The notes below the pieces were generated by a model. The model did no database searches. It was not told the DNA's origin and was given only the letters and a program-made list of their open reading frames with translations. 9,631 bases of DNA, taken from the NCBI GenBank assembly GCA_936943315.1, contig CAKZJM010000299.1, positions 1-9,631 of the forward strand, written 5' to 3'. Below are positions 1-7,187 of this stretch, piece by piece. A program made the translations under genes and the position numbers. This stretch comes from an uncultured Methylophilus sp. Its GTDB lineage: Bacteria; Pseudomonadota; Gammaproteobacteria; Burkholderiales; Methylophilaceae. The stretch's first letter is position 1. Each line of letters opens with the position of its first letter.

Positions 1-864
1 TCCACAGAAGGCTCACCACTCATGGTGTATGCCCAACAGCAGAAAAAACTGTTGCAAGGTTACCTCTCCCAAAAAATCAACTCGCCTTTTGCAGTCGAAC
101 TGGGCATGACGTATGGCAACCCAAGCATGAAAAGCGCCATTGAGTCACTCAAAGCGCAAGGCTGCGACCGTATTCTCGTTTTTCCGCTCTACCCGCAATA
201 TGCGGCCAGTAGCACGGCCGCCGCGCTCGATGCCGTCTGGCGTGTGCTGCTCAAAATGCGCAACGTGCCCGCTATCCGCACCATTAAGCACTACCATGAC
301 CATCCGCTCTATATTCAGGCATTGGCGCGCCATATCAAAGCTTACTGGAAACAACATGGCCAGCCTGAAAAACTGGTGATGAGCTTTCACGGCGTACCCA
401 AATTCCACCTCATGAAAGGTGACCCCTACCACTGCGAGTGTCACAAAACCGCGCGTCTGTTGGCAGAAGCCTTGGGCTTAAGCAAAGAACAATACCAAGT
501 CGCCTTCCAATCCCGCTTCGGCCGCCAGGAATGGCTGCAACCCTACCTCGCTAACACACTGGATGCCTTAGGCAAACAGCAACTCAAACGCATAGATGTT
601 ATCTGCCCGGGCTTTAGCAGCGACTGCCTGGAAACCTTGGAAGAGATTGCGATGGAAGGCAAACACTTGTTCCAGTCAGTCGGTGGTGGCGAGTATCACT
701 ATATTCCGGCACTCAATAGTGAAGCTGTGTGGATTGAAGCCATGCGTGATATTGCATTGGAACATTTACAGGGGTGGGTGAGTAATGAATTTGACTCAGT
801 GAAAGCAGAGGTTGAAGCGGAAGCAAACTACAAACGGGCGCTAGCGATGGGTGCAGAAAAGTAA
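1..864 (+). CDS. hemH: Ferrochelatase, 3' part (5' end outside window)
   Basis: Ferrochelatase inserts ferrous iron into protoporphyrin IX, the last step of protoheme synthesis, in the cytoplasm or at the inner membrane face. The reading frame is open from base 1, and the residues before the first ATG (base 22) read STEGSPLMVYAQQQ, a normal internal ferrochelatase stretch. The gene therefore starts upstream of the window and base 22 is not its start. Visible signatures are FPLYPQYAASSTAAALDAVW; SFHGVPK, with the catalytic/metal-site histidine at codon 388–390; GDPYHCECHKTA; FQSRFGRQEWL; and CPGFSSDCLETLEEI with the conserved acidic residues. The 287 visible residues are most of a normal bacterial enzyme of about 320–370 residues. 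The C-terminal tail is lysine/glutamate-rich and ends at TAA 862–864. No convincing Rho-independent terminator follows. The next gene is unrelated in function. Confidence 0.95.
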   Translation, partial: STEGSPLMVYAQQQKKLLQGYLSQKINSPFAVELGMTYGNPSMKSAIESLKAQGCDRILVFPLYPQYAASSTAAALDAVWRVLLKMRNVPAIRTIKHYHDHPLYIQALARHIKAYWKQHGQPEKLVMSFHGVPKFHLMKGDPYHCECHKTARLLAEALGLSKEQYQVAFQSRFGRQEWLQPYLANTLDALGKQQLKRIDVICPGFSSDCLETLEEIAMEGKHLFQSVGGGEYHYIPALNSEAVWIEAMRDIALEHLQGWVSNEFDSVKAEVEAEANYKRALAMGAEK

Positions 865-943
865 AAATAAATTTTCTGAGAGCACTTGAAACTTCAGAGA
901 CTGAAAAAATTATTACTGCCAAATACAGTTTTAAATCGTTGTA

Positions 944-949
944 TATAAT
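944..949 (+). promoter_or_regulatory. Candidate -10 element (TATAAT) upstream of 1039 gene
   Basis: A perfect TATAAT lies 89 bases before the ATG of the nucleotidyltransferase-fold gene. No good -35 hexamer is found 16–18 bases upstream (this stretch reads AAATAC or similar). The region is very AT-rich, so the match could be chance. If real, transcription would start near 956 and the inverted repeat at 980–1013 would sit in the leader. Confidence 0.22.
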
Positions 950-979
950 TTTATAAAGCAAAAAATATTCATGGATGCA

Positions 980-1013
980 TAAATGTTGTTGAATCATTCC
1001 ATCAACGCATTTA
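980..1013. repeat. Imperfect inverted repeat upstream of the orphan nucleotidyltransferase gene
   Basis: TAAATG (980–985) pairs with CATTTA (1008–1013), and GTTGA (988–992) pairs with TCAAC (1002–1006). The arms are separated by a small TT/G internal loop and a 9-base central loop. This gives 11 pairable positions ending 25 bases before the ATG at 1039. It could be an operator or an mRNA hairpin in the leader. No T-tract follows, so it is not a standard terminator. In DNA this AT-rich some chance dyads are expected, so function is unproven. Confidence 0.3.
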
Positions 1014-1038
1014 ATCAGATTTAAATTGGCGTTCTAAG

Positions 1039-1350
1039 ATGTCGATAGACCAAAAATATATCAACTCACTTCATAACTGGGCATTCTCCAAACCGGAGAT
1101 TGCAAAGCTATGGATCTTTGGAAGTCGAGTCAAAGGAACACAACGAGCCGACTCTGATATTGATATTGGCTTTTTGATAAACCCGATTCAAGACGCAACA
1201 TCACAGATCAACTTCAGAGAAATCACTATTAATGAATGGAAAATTGAACTATCACAACTAGTTCCTTGGCAAATTCACCTAGAGCCTGCAATTCAAGAAA
1301 CCAGAAGTTATATAGATGAATGTTCTGTTCTTGTTTTTTCAAGGGAGTAA
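1039..1350 (+). CDS. Small orphan nucleotidyltransferase-fold (MNT-like) protein
   Basis: A 103-residue protein with the nucleotidyltransferase signature GSRVKGTQRADSDIDIGF (residues 28–45): the GS pair, then the two metal-binding aspartates D40 and D42. The third acidic residue, which usually sits on a later strand in a 'vDlv' context, is not obvious. WQIHLEP (E82) is the only candidate. In this family, small single-domain proteins are often the MntA-type antitoxin of HEPN/MNT pairs, which AMPylates the HEPN toxin. Others are stand-alone nucleotidyltransferases. No HEPN gene is adjacent: hemH is upstream and hldD downstream. The gene is visibly AT-richer than its neighbours (18 of 60 bases are G/C in 1201–1260, against 29 of 60 in 2041–2100), which suggests separate acquisition. 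The ribosome-binding site is weak (CTAAG just before ATG). Fold call is fairly sure; role is unknown. Confidence 0.75.
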   Translation: MSIDQKYINSLHNWAFSKPEIAKLWIFGSRVKGTQRADSDIDIGFLINPIQDATSQINFREITINEWKIELSQLVPWQIHLEPAIQETRSYIDECSVLVFSRE

Positions 1351-1406
1351 TCCAACAAGCACATCTAAGTGCTACATAATCTGCAAGCAATATAACAAAT
1401 CCTTCA

Positions 1407-1428
1407 CAACATTTTTAACAGAATGTTG
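1407..1428. repeat. 7-bp perfect inverted repeat (CAACATT/AATGTTG)
   Basis: CAACATT (1407–1413) and AATGTTG (1422–1428) are perfect reverse complements around an 8-base centre, 57 bases after the stop of the nucleotidyltransferase-fold gene and about 115 bases before hldD. The stem is AT-rich and is followed by ACGAATGC, not a T-run, so it is a poor intrinsic terminator. It could be an operator half-site pair or chance. Confidence 0.3.
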
Positions 1429-1485
1429 ACGAATGCATCCTAATATTACTCTATAGCTGTCTACTGACATCTCTTATCTATTCTA

Positions 1486-1516
1486 CTGCCAGCCCTCCCC
1501 AATTAAGCGTTATAAT
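1486..1516 (+). promoter_or_regulatory. Probable promoter of the heptose/LPS operon
   Basis: A perfect -10 hexamer TATAAT lies at 1511–1516. The best upstream match to a -35 is CTGCCA at 1486–1491 (four of six consensus positions), with a long 19-base spacer. Transcription would start near 1523, giving a leader of only about 22 bases before the hldD ATG at 1545. That leader has no purine-rich ribosome-binding site. The -10 is good and the -35 is doubtful. An alternative, TTGACG at 1426–1431, has no good partner -10. Confidence 0.45.
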
Positions 1517-1544
1517 CGCGTTTTAATGTTTTAATCCCTCCCCT

Positions 1545-2534
1545 ATGATCGTTATCACCGGTGGTGCAGGCATGATTGGTTCTATCATGGCCTGGCATTT
1601 GAACAACAAACTGGGTCGGCAAGACCTGGTGATTGTTGACCGCATCACGCATGAAAACCAGTGGCAAAACCTGGTGCACAGGCACTATGCAGAGTATCTG
1701 GACAAAGACCAGCTGTTTGAATTTCTGGAAGAAAATGACGACATCACGGCAGTGATTCATATGGGGGCGATCAGCGCAACCACCGAGCGCGACTTTAACA
1801 AGCTGGTGGCGGATAACATGCATTATTCGCAGGACTTATGGTCGTGGTGTGCTGAATATGAGGTGCCTTTCTTTTACGCCAGCTCTGCTGCAACCTATGG
1901 TGGCGGTGAGCTGGGATATGACGATGCCAGCATTGAAAATCTACGCCCATTAAACGGCTATGGCTATTCCAAGCACTTTTTTGACCAGTGGGTATTGCAG
2001 CAAGTGGCACAAAAACAGGTGACACCACCCGCCTGGGCAGGCTTCAAATTTTTTAATGTCTACGGGCCCAACGAATACCACAAAGAGCGCATGGCCAGCG
2101 TGGCTTATCACACGTTTAATCAGTTTAGCGAAACGGGCACCATGCGTCTGTTTAAAGGCACCAAGCCGGGCGTGGAAGATGGCATGCAATTGCGTGACTT
2201 TGTCTACGTGAAAGACGTGGCGGATGTGATGGGCTTTTTTCTCGAAGCGGCATTAAAAAACAAACCGGTGGCCAATGCGATTTACAACATAGGCACTGGC
2301 CAGGCACGCAGCTTTAAAGACCTGGCAACCAGTGTGATGACTAGCATGGGCCGTGAACCCAACATCACTTACATTGATATGCCGCAAGACCTTCAGGGTA
2401 AATATCAGTACTTTACCCAGGCTGAGATGAAAAAACTGCGTGATGCAGGCTATAAAAAACCATTTACCACACTGGAAGAAGGCGTGAAGGACTACGTGCA
2501 GAACTATTTGCTGCAAGATGACCCCTACGCATAA
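1545..2534 (+). CDS. hldD: ADP-L-glycero-D-manno-heptose 6-epimerase
   Basis: HldD (RfaD) converts ADP-D-glycero-D-manno-heptose to the L,D epimer used for LPS inner core. It is a cytoplasmic short-chain dehydrogenase/reductase of the extended type. The Rossmann nucleotide-binding motif TGGAGMIGS is at residues 5–13, which fixes the start at ATG 1545 because nothing in frame could sensibly precede it. SSAATYG is at 113–119 and the catalytic YGYSK (Y139, K143) follows. NVYGPNEYHKERMAS and the later LRDFVYVKDVADV and NIGTGQARSF stretches are typical of the family. At 329 residues it is slightly longer than E. coli HldD (about 310). It is first in a seven-gene run, and gmhA starts 15–24 bases after its TAA. 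The leader just before the ATG is TCCCTCCCCT, the opposite of a Shine–Dalgarno sequence. Confidence 0.95.
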   Translation: MIVITGGAGMIGSIMAWHLNNKLGRQDLVIVDRITHENQWQNLVHRHYAEYLDKDQLFEFLEENDDITAVIHMGAISATTERDFNKLVADNMHYSQDLWSWCAEYEVPFFYASSAATYGGGELGYDDASIENLRPLNGYGYSKHFFDQWVLQQVAQKQVTPPAWAGFKFFNVYGPNEYHKERMASVAYHTFNQFSETGTMRLFKGTKPGVEDGMQLRDFVYVKDVADVMGFFLEAALKNKPVANAIYNIGTGQARSFKDLATSVMTSMGREPNITYIDMPQDLQGKYQYFTQAEMKKLRDAGYKKPFTTLEEGVKDYVQNYLLQDDPYA

Positions 2535-2558
2535 CCTCCTTCAGAGATTGTGAGCGAT

Positions 2559-3119
2559 ATGAATCATATTGAATACCTCAAAGGCGAACACGCTGCGCAT
2601 ATGGCGATGTTTCAGGCCCTGGAACCGTTGTTCCCATTGATTAGCGACGTGGGCAACCTGTTGCGAGACTGTATCCAGCGTGGTGGAAAAGTGCTGTTAT
2701 GCGGCAACGGTGGCAGTGCAGCGGATAGCCAGCATATCGCTGCCGAAATCGTCGGCCGCTATAAAAAAGAGCGTAGAGGGTTGCCTTCTATTGCCCTGAC
2801 TACCGATACATCCATCCTTACCTCCGTCGGTAATGATTATGGCTATGACTATATTTTCGCGCGTCAGGTGGAGGCTTTGTGCCGGCCGGAAGATATCTTG
2901 ATTGGCCTGACCACCAGCGGCAACAGCGCTAACGTGGTACGCGCGATTGAAGCGGCCAATGAAATAGGTGCAACTACTATCGGCATGACCGGTGGCACAG
3001 GCGGCAAGCTCAACACCCTGTGCAAACACAATATTGTGGTGCCTTCCAGCGTAACTGCACGCATCCAAGAGGCGCATATTTTTATTGGCCATAGCTTGTG
3101 CGAGATTCTGGAGTCGTGA
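2559..3119 (+). CDS. gmhA: Phosphoheptose isomerase (sedoheptulose 7-phosphate isomerase)
   Basis: GmhA converts sedoheptulose 7-phosphate to D-glycero-D-manno-heptose 7-phosphate, the first committed step of ADP-heptose synthesis. It is a cytoplasmic SIS-domain enzyme, normally a zinc-dependent tetramer. Visible signatures, numbered from this ATG, are LCGNGGSAADSQHIAAE with H59 and E63, TTSGNSANVVRAI (phosphosugar binding), and RIQEAHIFIGH with Q170 and H178. These match the four metal/catalytic residues known in E. coli GmhA (His61, Glu65, Gln172, His180). Length is 186 residues, against 192 in E. coli. Two starts are possible: GTG at 2550 (189 residues) or ATG at 2559. The ATG has GAG four bases upstream and CAGAGA further up, whereas AGAG lies only three bases before the GTG, so I prefer the ATG. 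The TGA stop overlaps the hldE start by one base. Confidence 0.93.
   Translation: MNHIEYLKGEHAAHMAMFQALEPLFPLISDVGNLLRDCIQRGGKVLLCGNGGSAADSQHIAAEIVGRYKKERRGLPSIALTTDTSILTSVGNDYGYDYIFARQVEALCRPEDILIGLTTSGNSANVVRAIEAANEIGATTIGMTGGTGGKLNTLCKHNIVVPSSVTARIQEAHIFIGHSLCEILES
3110..3113 (+). promoter_or_regulatory. Ribosome-binding site that decides the hldE start
   Basis: GGAG lies five bases before ATG 3119, inside the last codons of gmhA. It supports starting hldE at 3119, at a TGATG stop/start overlap, rather than at the in-frame GTG at 3098, which has no such site. Confidence 0.6.
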
Positions 3120-4576
3120 TGAATCCGATGATTGCAAAACTGGTGCCGCATTTTGGCGAAAACCAACAACACGCGCTGGTGATTGGCGATGTGATGTTAG
3201 ACCGCTACCTGATGGGTGAAGTCAACCGGATTTCTCCGGAAGCCCCGGTACCAGTGGTGCTGATTAAATCAGAACAGCAACGTGCTGGTGGAGCAGCCAA
3301 TGTCGCTGCCAACCTCGCGCTGCTGGGAATACAGACGCGCATGATGGGCCTGCTTGGCAATGACAATGAGGGTAAACGGTTGCTGGCCGCGATGTCTGAC
3401 TATGGCATTGATACCGCGGCGATGATCACAACCGCAGCGCGCCCGACCATTGCAAAAACCCGTATTTTGGGTGGGCATCAGCAAATGATGCGGCTAGACC
3501 AGGAAATCACTAGCCCTTTATCGGAAACTGAAACAGCACAAGTCACACAAGCGATTCAAACAGCGTTGCAACAAACCCCTGCGCTGATCATTCTTTCAGA
3601 CTACGCAAAAGGCTTGCTCACTGAGCAAGTCTGCCAGCAAGTGATTGCCTATGGCCGTGCACACCGCATTCCGGTACTGGTTGACCCTAAAGGGCGCAAC
3701 TATGACAAATACCGGGGCGCAACAGCGCTGACCCCAAACAAAAAAGAAACAGCTGAGGCGTGTGATACACCGGTCAATGACCCGGCGCTGATCGATAACG
3801 CGAGGTCGCTCAAAACGGCACTGGCATTAGACTTTTTAGCAGTCACACGTGGTGAAGAAGGCATCACGCTGATCACTGACCACACCGAACATTTGAGTGC
3901 GACGGCCAAGCAGGTATTTGATGTCTCTGGCGCAGGTGACACCGTGATTGCGACGCTTGCCGCTGGCTTGATGCATGGTTTAAGCCCGCTCGACAGCCTA
4001 TCACTGGCGAATATTGCCGCTGGGGTGGTCGTCGGAAAAGTGGGAACTGTACCCATCACCAAAGCCGATTTAATAGATGCCATTGCGACGGCGCAAGGGA
4101 GCGAGCAGGCACACAAGGTAAGCGAATTACCTGATCTGCTACACAAAGTAGCGACCTGGAAGCAACAGGGCCAGAAAATTGTATTCACCAATGGCTGTTT
4201 TGACCTGCTGCATGCCGGACATGTGACCTACCTTGAAGGTGCAAAAAAACGTGGTGACCGGCTGATTCTCGGTCTTAATACCGACCGCTCAGTCTCTGCG
4301 CTAAAAGGCCCCACCAGGCCAGTCGTCAATGAACAAGACCGCGCCCGCGTATTGGCTGCGCTCGAATCGATTGATGCTGTCATTTTGTTTGATGAAGATA
4401 CCCCATTAAACCTGATTAATGCGATTAAACCTGATGTCATCGCCAAAGGTAGTGACTACACCGCCGACCAAGTCGTGGGTGGCAAGGAAGTATTGTCCTG
4501 GGGTGGCGAGATCGCACTGATTGACCTGGTAGAAGGCCGCAGCACCACCAACCTGATCAAAAAAATGCACGCATGA
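3119..4576 (+). CDS. hldE: Bifunctional heptose 7-phosphate kinase / heptose 1-phosphate adenylyltransferase
   Basis: HldE (RfaE) carries out two steps of ADP-heptose synthesis in the cytoplasm: phosphorylation of heptose 7-phosphate at C1, and, after GmhB removes the 7-phosphate, adenylylation to ADP-D,D-heptose. The N-terminal domain (about 1–325) is a PfkB/ribokinase-family kinase, with DVMLDRYLMGEVNRISPEAPVPVV near residue 24, GGAANVAANLA, and the C-terminal kinase signature DVSGAGDTVIATLAAG whose aspartate D274 is the expected catalytic base. The C-terminal domain (about 350–485) is a cytidylyltransferase-like nucleotidyltransferase, with FTNGCFDLLHAGH (HAGH at 365–368) and the closing EGRSTTNLIKKM (RSTT at 474–477). 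Both halves look intact. Length is 485 residues, near E. coli's 477. The start is one base inside the gmhA stop, and the stop overlaps the waaF start as ATGA, implying translational coupling at both ends. Confidence 0.95.
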   Translation: MNPMIAKLVPHFGENQQHALVIGDVMLDRYLMGEVNRISPEAPVPVVLIKSEQQRAGGAANVAANLALLGIQTRMMGLLGNDNEGKRLLAAMSDYGIDTAAMITTAARPTIAKTRILGGHQQMMRLDQEITSPLSETETAQVTQAIQTALQQTPALIILSDYAKGLLTEQVCQQVIAYGRAHRIPVLVDPKGRNYDKYRGATALTPNKKETAEACDTPVNDPALIDNARSLKTALALDFLAVTRGEEGITLITDHTEHLSATAKQVFDVSGAGDTVIATLAAGLMHGLSPLDSLSLANIAAGVVVGKVGTVPITKADLIDAIATAQGSEQAHKVSELPDLLHKVATWKQQGQKIVFTNGCFDLLHAGHVTYLEGAKKRGDRLILGLNTDRSVSALKGPTRPVVNEQDRARVLAALESIDAVILFDEDTPLNLINAIKPDVIAKGSDYTADQVVGGKEVLSWGGEIALIDLVEGRSTTNLIKKMHA

Positions 4577-5586
4577 ACAAAATACTGGTGATGGGCCCAT
4601 CATGGGTCGGCGACATGGTGCTGGCGCAAAGCCTGTTCAAACAACTCAAAATAGATCAGCCCGACTGCGAAATCACCGTCGCTGCACCTGCCTGGACCTT
4701 GCCCTTGCTGGAAAGAATGCCTGAAGTCGCACATGCCATCGCCCTACCCTTTAAACATGGTGACCTGGCCTTACGCGAGCGCTTTAAGCTAGGCCGTGAG
4801 TTAGCCACAAAAGGGTTTAACCAGGCGATTCTGCTTACCAATAGCCTGAAATCGGCCATTCTGCCCTGGGCAGCAAATATTCCTGTGCGCACTGGGTTCA
4901 AGGGGGAAATGCGTTATGGCCTGGTCAATGACATGCGTCCGCTGGACAAAACTGCTCTGAAGAAAACAGTTGAGCGTTTTGTGGCACTCGGGTTGCAAAA
5001 AAATGTGCAACTACCTCAGCAACTCCCGCAACCTGTCTTACTGGCAAACCGCGAGCATGCACAAACCCTGCTAGCCAAATTTGATATCCCGCAAACACAA
5101 CAACCGATATTAGGCCTATGCCCTGGGGCAGAGTATGGCGAAGCCAAAAGGTGGCCGGCAGAATATTACGCCGAAGTCGCCAACCAGGCGCTGAAAAAAG
5201 GCTGGCAGGTCTGGCTATTTGGCTCTGAAAAAGACCAACCTGTCACAGCAACGATACAACAGCTCACACAACAACGCTGTATAGATCTGGCTGGGCGCAC
5301 AAAACTCGGGGAAGCCATCGATTTAATGTCACTGTGCGGCACTATCATCAGCAACGACTCTGGCCTCATGCATGTCGCTGCCGCGCTCGACAGGAAACTG
5401 ATCGCGATTTACGGTTCATCTGACCCCAAGCACACACCACCTATGCATCCGCAAGCAGTCGTTGAATATTTGGGGCTTTCATGTAGCCCATGTTTTGAAC
5501 GCGTATGTCCGTTAGGACATTTAAACTGCTTGCGTCAGATAACATCCGCCAACGTCATTACACATCTTGTACCACGTCACCAGTGA
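4573..5586 (+). CDS. waaF: ADP-heptose:LPS heptosyltransferase II
   Basis: WaaF (RfaF) transfers L,D-heptose from ADP-heptose onto the first heptose of the LPS inner core, on the cytoplasmic face of the inner membrane. It is a family 9 (GT-B fold) glycosyltransferase. The N-terminal GPSWVGDMVLAQSL (8–21) is characteristic of WaaF, LCPGAEYGEAKRWP (182–195) and SNDSGLMHVAAAL (260–272) form the ADP-heptose side, and GSSDPKHTPP follows. The C-terminal cysteine group (C304, C307, C312, C319 within SCSPCFERVCPLGHLNC) is a recurrent WaaF feature. Length is 337 residues, close to the usual 345–350. The ATG overlaps the hldE TGA by four bases. No strong ribosome-binding site is visible, only an A-run, so translation is probably coupled to hldE. 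Heptosyltransferase I (WaaC) is not in the window. Confidence 0.93.
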   Translation: MNKILVMGPSWVGDMVLAQSLFKQLKIDQPDCEITVAAPAWTLPLLERMPEVAHAIALPFKHGDLALRERFKLGRELATKGFNQAILLTNSLKSAILPWAANIPVRTGFKGEMRYGLVNDMRPLDKTALKKTVERFVALGLQKNVQLPQQLPQPVLLANREHAQTLLAKFDIPQTQQPILGLCPGAEYGEAKRWPAEYYAEVANQALKKGWQVWLFGSEKDQPVTATIQQLTQQRCIDLAGRTKLGEAIDLMSLCGTIISNDSGLMHVAAALDRKLIAIYGSSDPKHTPPMHPQAVVEYLGLSCSPCFERVCPLGHLNCLRQITSANVITHLVPRHQ

Positions 5587-5597
5587 AAGTCCCTGAC

Positions 5598-7151
5598 ATG
5601 TCTGCAAAATCACTCATGGGTTCGGATGCTAAATCGCTAAGCCTGAATGTCTGGCTTTGGCTTTATTTACTTATTGCCCTTTTCATCGCGATTAAAATCA
5701 TGGCTAATGAGCATGGCTGGGTGAATAACGATTCATTACTATATTTTGAACAAGCCAGGCTGCTGGCGGCAAAAGAATGGGCTGCCGCATTTCAATTATT
5801 CCAATGGCCACTGTATGCAGGTTTAATTGCGCTCGTTCATGCCGTCAGCGGGCTGGAAATACAAACCTCCGCACAATGCCTCAACGCACTCTTTTTTGTG
5901 TTATTTGTCGCAGGTTTTCAACAATTACTACTGGTTTCTGGTGCAAAAGCACGTACTCTACACTGGGGAGTCTGGTTATTATTTTCAACGACTTATATCG
6001 TCGGTGATATTTTAGGCATGCTGCTACGCGATGAAGGATTTTGGGCAGCGTATGCCTGGGGATTGGTTTATTGGTGCAGATACGCCACGACACATCAACC
6101 GAAACAAGCGCTACTATTTCAACTATCAATGATTGTCGCCACCTTGTTCAGAGTTGAAGCCATTGCTTATCTGGTGGCAATTCCACTACTCTCGTTGATT
6201 GAACCCTCCGTGCCTTTTCGTCAAAAAATGCGTAGATGGTTAAGCAGTAACTTACTCATTCTCACGATAATGACAGCCTTAGGGATAGCTTTGTTAACAG
6301 GTGCACTGCAATCTCAACAATTGGGGCGGTTGCAAGAAGTGTTTTCACAACTGTCTGGTTTGTTTACAAATCGATTGGATGTGATGCATCAAAAAGCCGA
6401 AGTTTTAGGCCAGCAGGTATTGGGCAACTTGCTGGATGACTATGCAACCATCAGCTTATGGAGTTCATTGCTAATGATTATCCTGCTAAAAACATCAAAA
6501 GTGGCAGGTTACCCAACTCTACTTCTGTTGTTATGGCCCAAACACCGATGGTGGAATACTCTGAGCCGCCCTATGCAACAGTTAGCCCCGTACGTGCTGG
6601 TGACGGGCTTGATTGTCAGCACAGTGATTATTTTAAATACCTTTGTCCTATCAAGCCGTTACGTCGTGGCCAGTGGAATTGTCATGCTTTGCCTGGCAGC
6701 ATTTTCAATTAGTCATTATGAGCGATACTGGCCGCGTTGGGCTGTGCGTCTGTTTATTTTGCTTCTTGCATTAATGGCCTTTAATAATATCTGGGACCAT
6801 CATGCGATTGATCTGGATAGAGAGGCGGTGAATGCTGTCGCCAAAGTCAAAGCACAAGATGCTCGCATATTTTATGACACTGAAAATGCTAGGTTCTATG
6901 CCAAACAACCATTTATGAAACGTATTGATGGCTACACATTGTTAAAACAAGTGGCAGAAAAGGGACAGGTTGAAGATTACGATATTTACGTGATTAATCC
7001 CCATCACGATATACCGGAATATGAGTCATATGCAACGCAACTACTGCAAGCTCATCATTTTGTGGTTAAAGAAACGTTGTATGGCTGGCGCAAAAAGTCC
7101 AAGGCTTATATCTTTGTTAAGTCTAATCCGGTGCCTGGTAATACAGAATAA
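5598..7151 (+). CDS. Multi-pass membrane protein, probable GT-C-type glycosyltransferase
   Basis: A 517-residue integral membrane protein, not recognised as a named gene. About nine to eleven hydrophobic segments can be seen (roughly residues 17–35, 95–113, 122–140, 147–160, 173–199, 218–236, 286–298, 305–313, 331–351, 356–371, 382–396), then a soluble C-terminal domain of about 115 residues. After the first membrane segment comes NDSLLYFEQARLL (D45) and then QWPLYAGLIALVHAVSG. An acidic residue in the first outer loop followed by a 'P-LY' stretch resembles GT-C enzymes of the ArnT/PMT (family 39) kind, which move sugars from polyprenyl-phosphate carriers on the periplasmic side. LLRDEG (143–147) and SSRYVVASG also recall that group. 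The frame is open from 5505 inside waaF, but ATG 5598, with GAAAG eight bases upstream and 11 bases after the waaF stop, is the better start. Substrate unknown; the LPS operon context suggests core or lipid A decoration. Confidence 0.6.
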   Translation: MSAKSLMGSDAKSLSLNVWLWLYLLIALFIAIKIMANEHGWVNNDSLLYFEQARLLAAKEWAAAFQLFQWPLYAGLIALVHAVSGLEIQTSAQCLNALFFVLFVAGFQQLLLVSGAKARTLHWGVWLLFSTTYIVGDILGMLLRDEGFWAAYAWGLVYWCRYATTHQPKQALLFQLSMIVATLFRVEAIAYLVAIPLLSLIEPSVPFRQKMRRWLSSNLLILTIMTALGIALLTGALQSQQLGRLQEVFSQLSGLFTNRLDVMHQKAEVLGQQVLGNLLDDYATISLWSSLLMIILLKTSKVAGYPTLLLLLWPKHRWWNTLSRPMQQLAPYVLVTGLIVSTVIILNTFVLSSRYVVASGIVMLCLAAFSISHYERYWPRWAVRLFILLLALMAFNNIWDHHAIDLDREAVNAVAKVKAQDARIFYDTENARFYAKQPFMKRIDGYTLLKQVAEKGQVEDYDIYVINPHHDIPEYESYATQLLQAHHFVVKETLYGWRKKSKAYIFVKSNPVPGNTE

Positions 7152-7187
7152 TATCTCTAAAGCGCGTAAGAATAGATTGCACTTAAT

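Noticed and set aside
145..444. Long minus-strand and off-frame open frames inside hemH, hldD, gmhA, hldE and waaF
   Set aside because: They lie wholly within well-supported genes, show no family motifs and have no start signals, so they are shadows of the real frames.
893..916. Small hairpin TTCAG/CTGAA after hemH as a terminator
   Set aside because: The stem is only five pairs, mostly A/T, with a three-base loop, and is followed by A-rich rather than T-rich sequence on the + strand.
1426..1456. TTGACG at 1426–1431 as the -35 of an hldD promoter
   Set aside because: No acceptable -10 lies 16–18 bases downstream; the CTATAG there is poorly spaced, while TATAAT at 1511–1516 is much better placed.
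3098..3118. GTG at 3098 as the hldE start
   Set aside because: It lies inside gmhA without a ribosome-binding site. ATG 3119 has GGAG five bases upstream and the usual TGATG overlap.
5505..5597. Upstream extension of the membrane-protein frame into the end of waaF, starting at 5505
   Set aside because: The added 31 residues are the shadow of waaF's conserved C-terminal cysteine region, and ATG 5598 has a better-placed ribosome-binding site.
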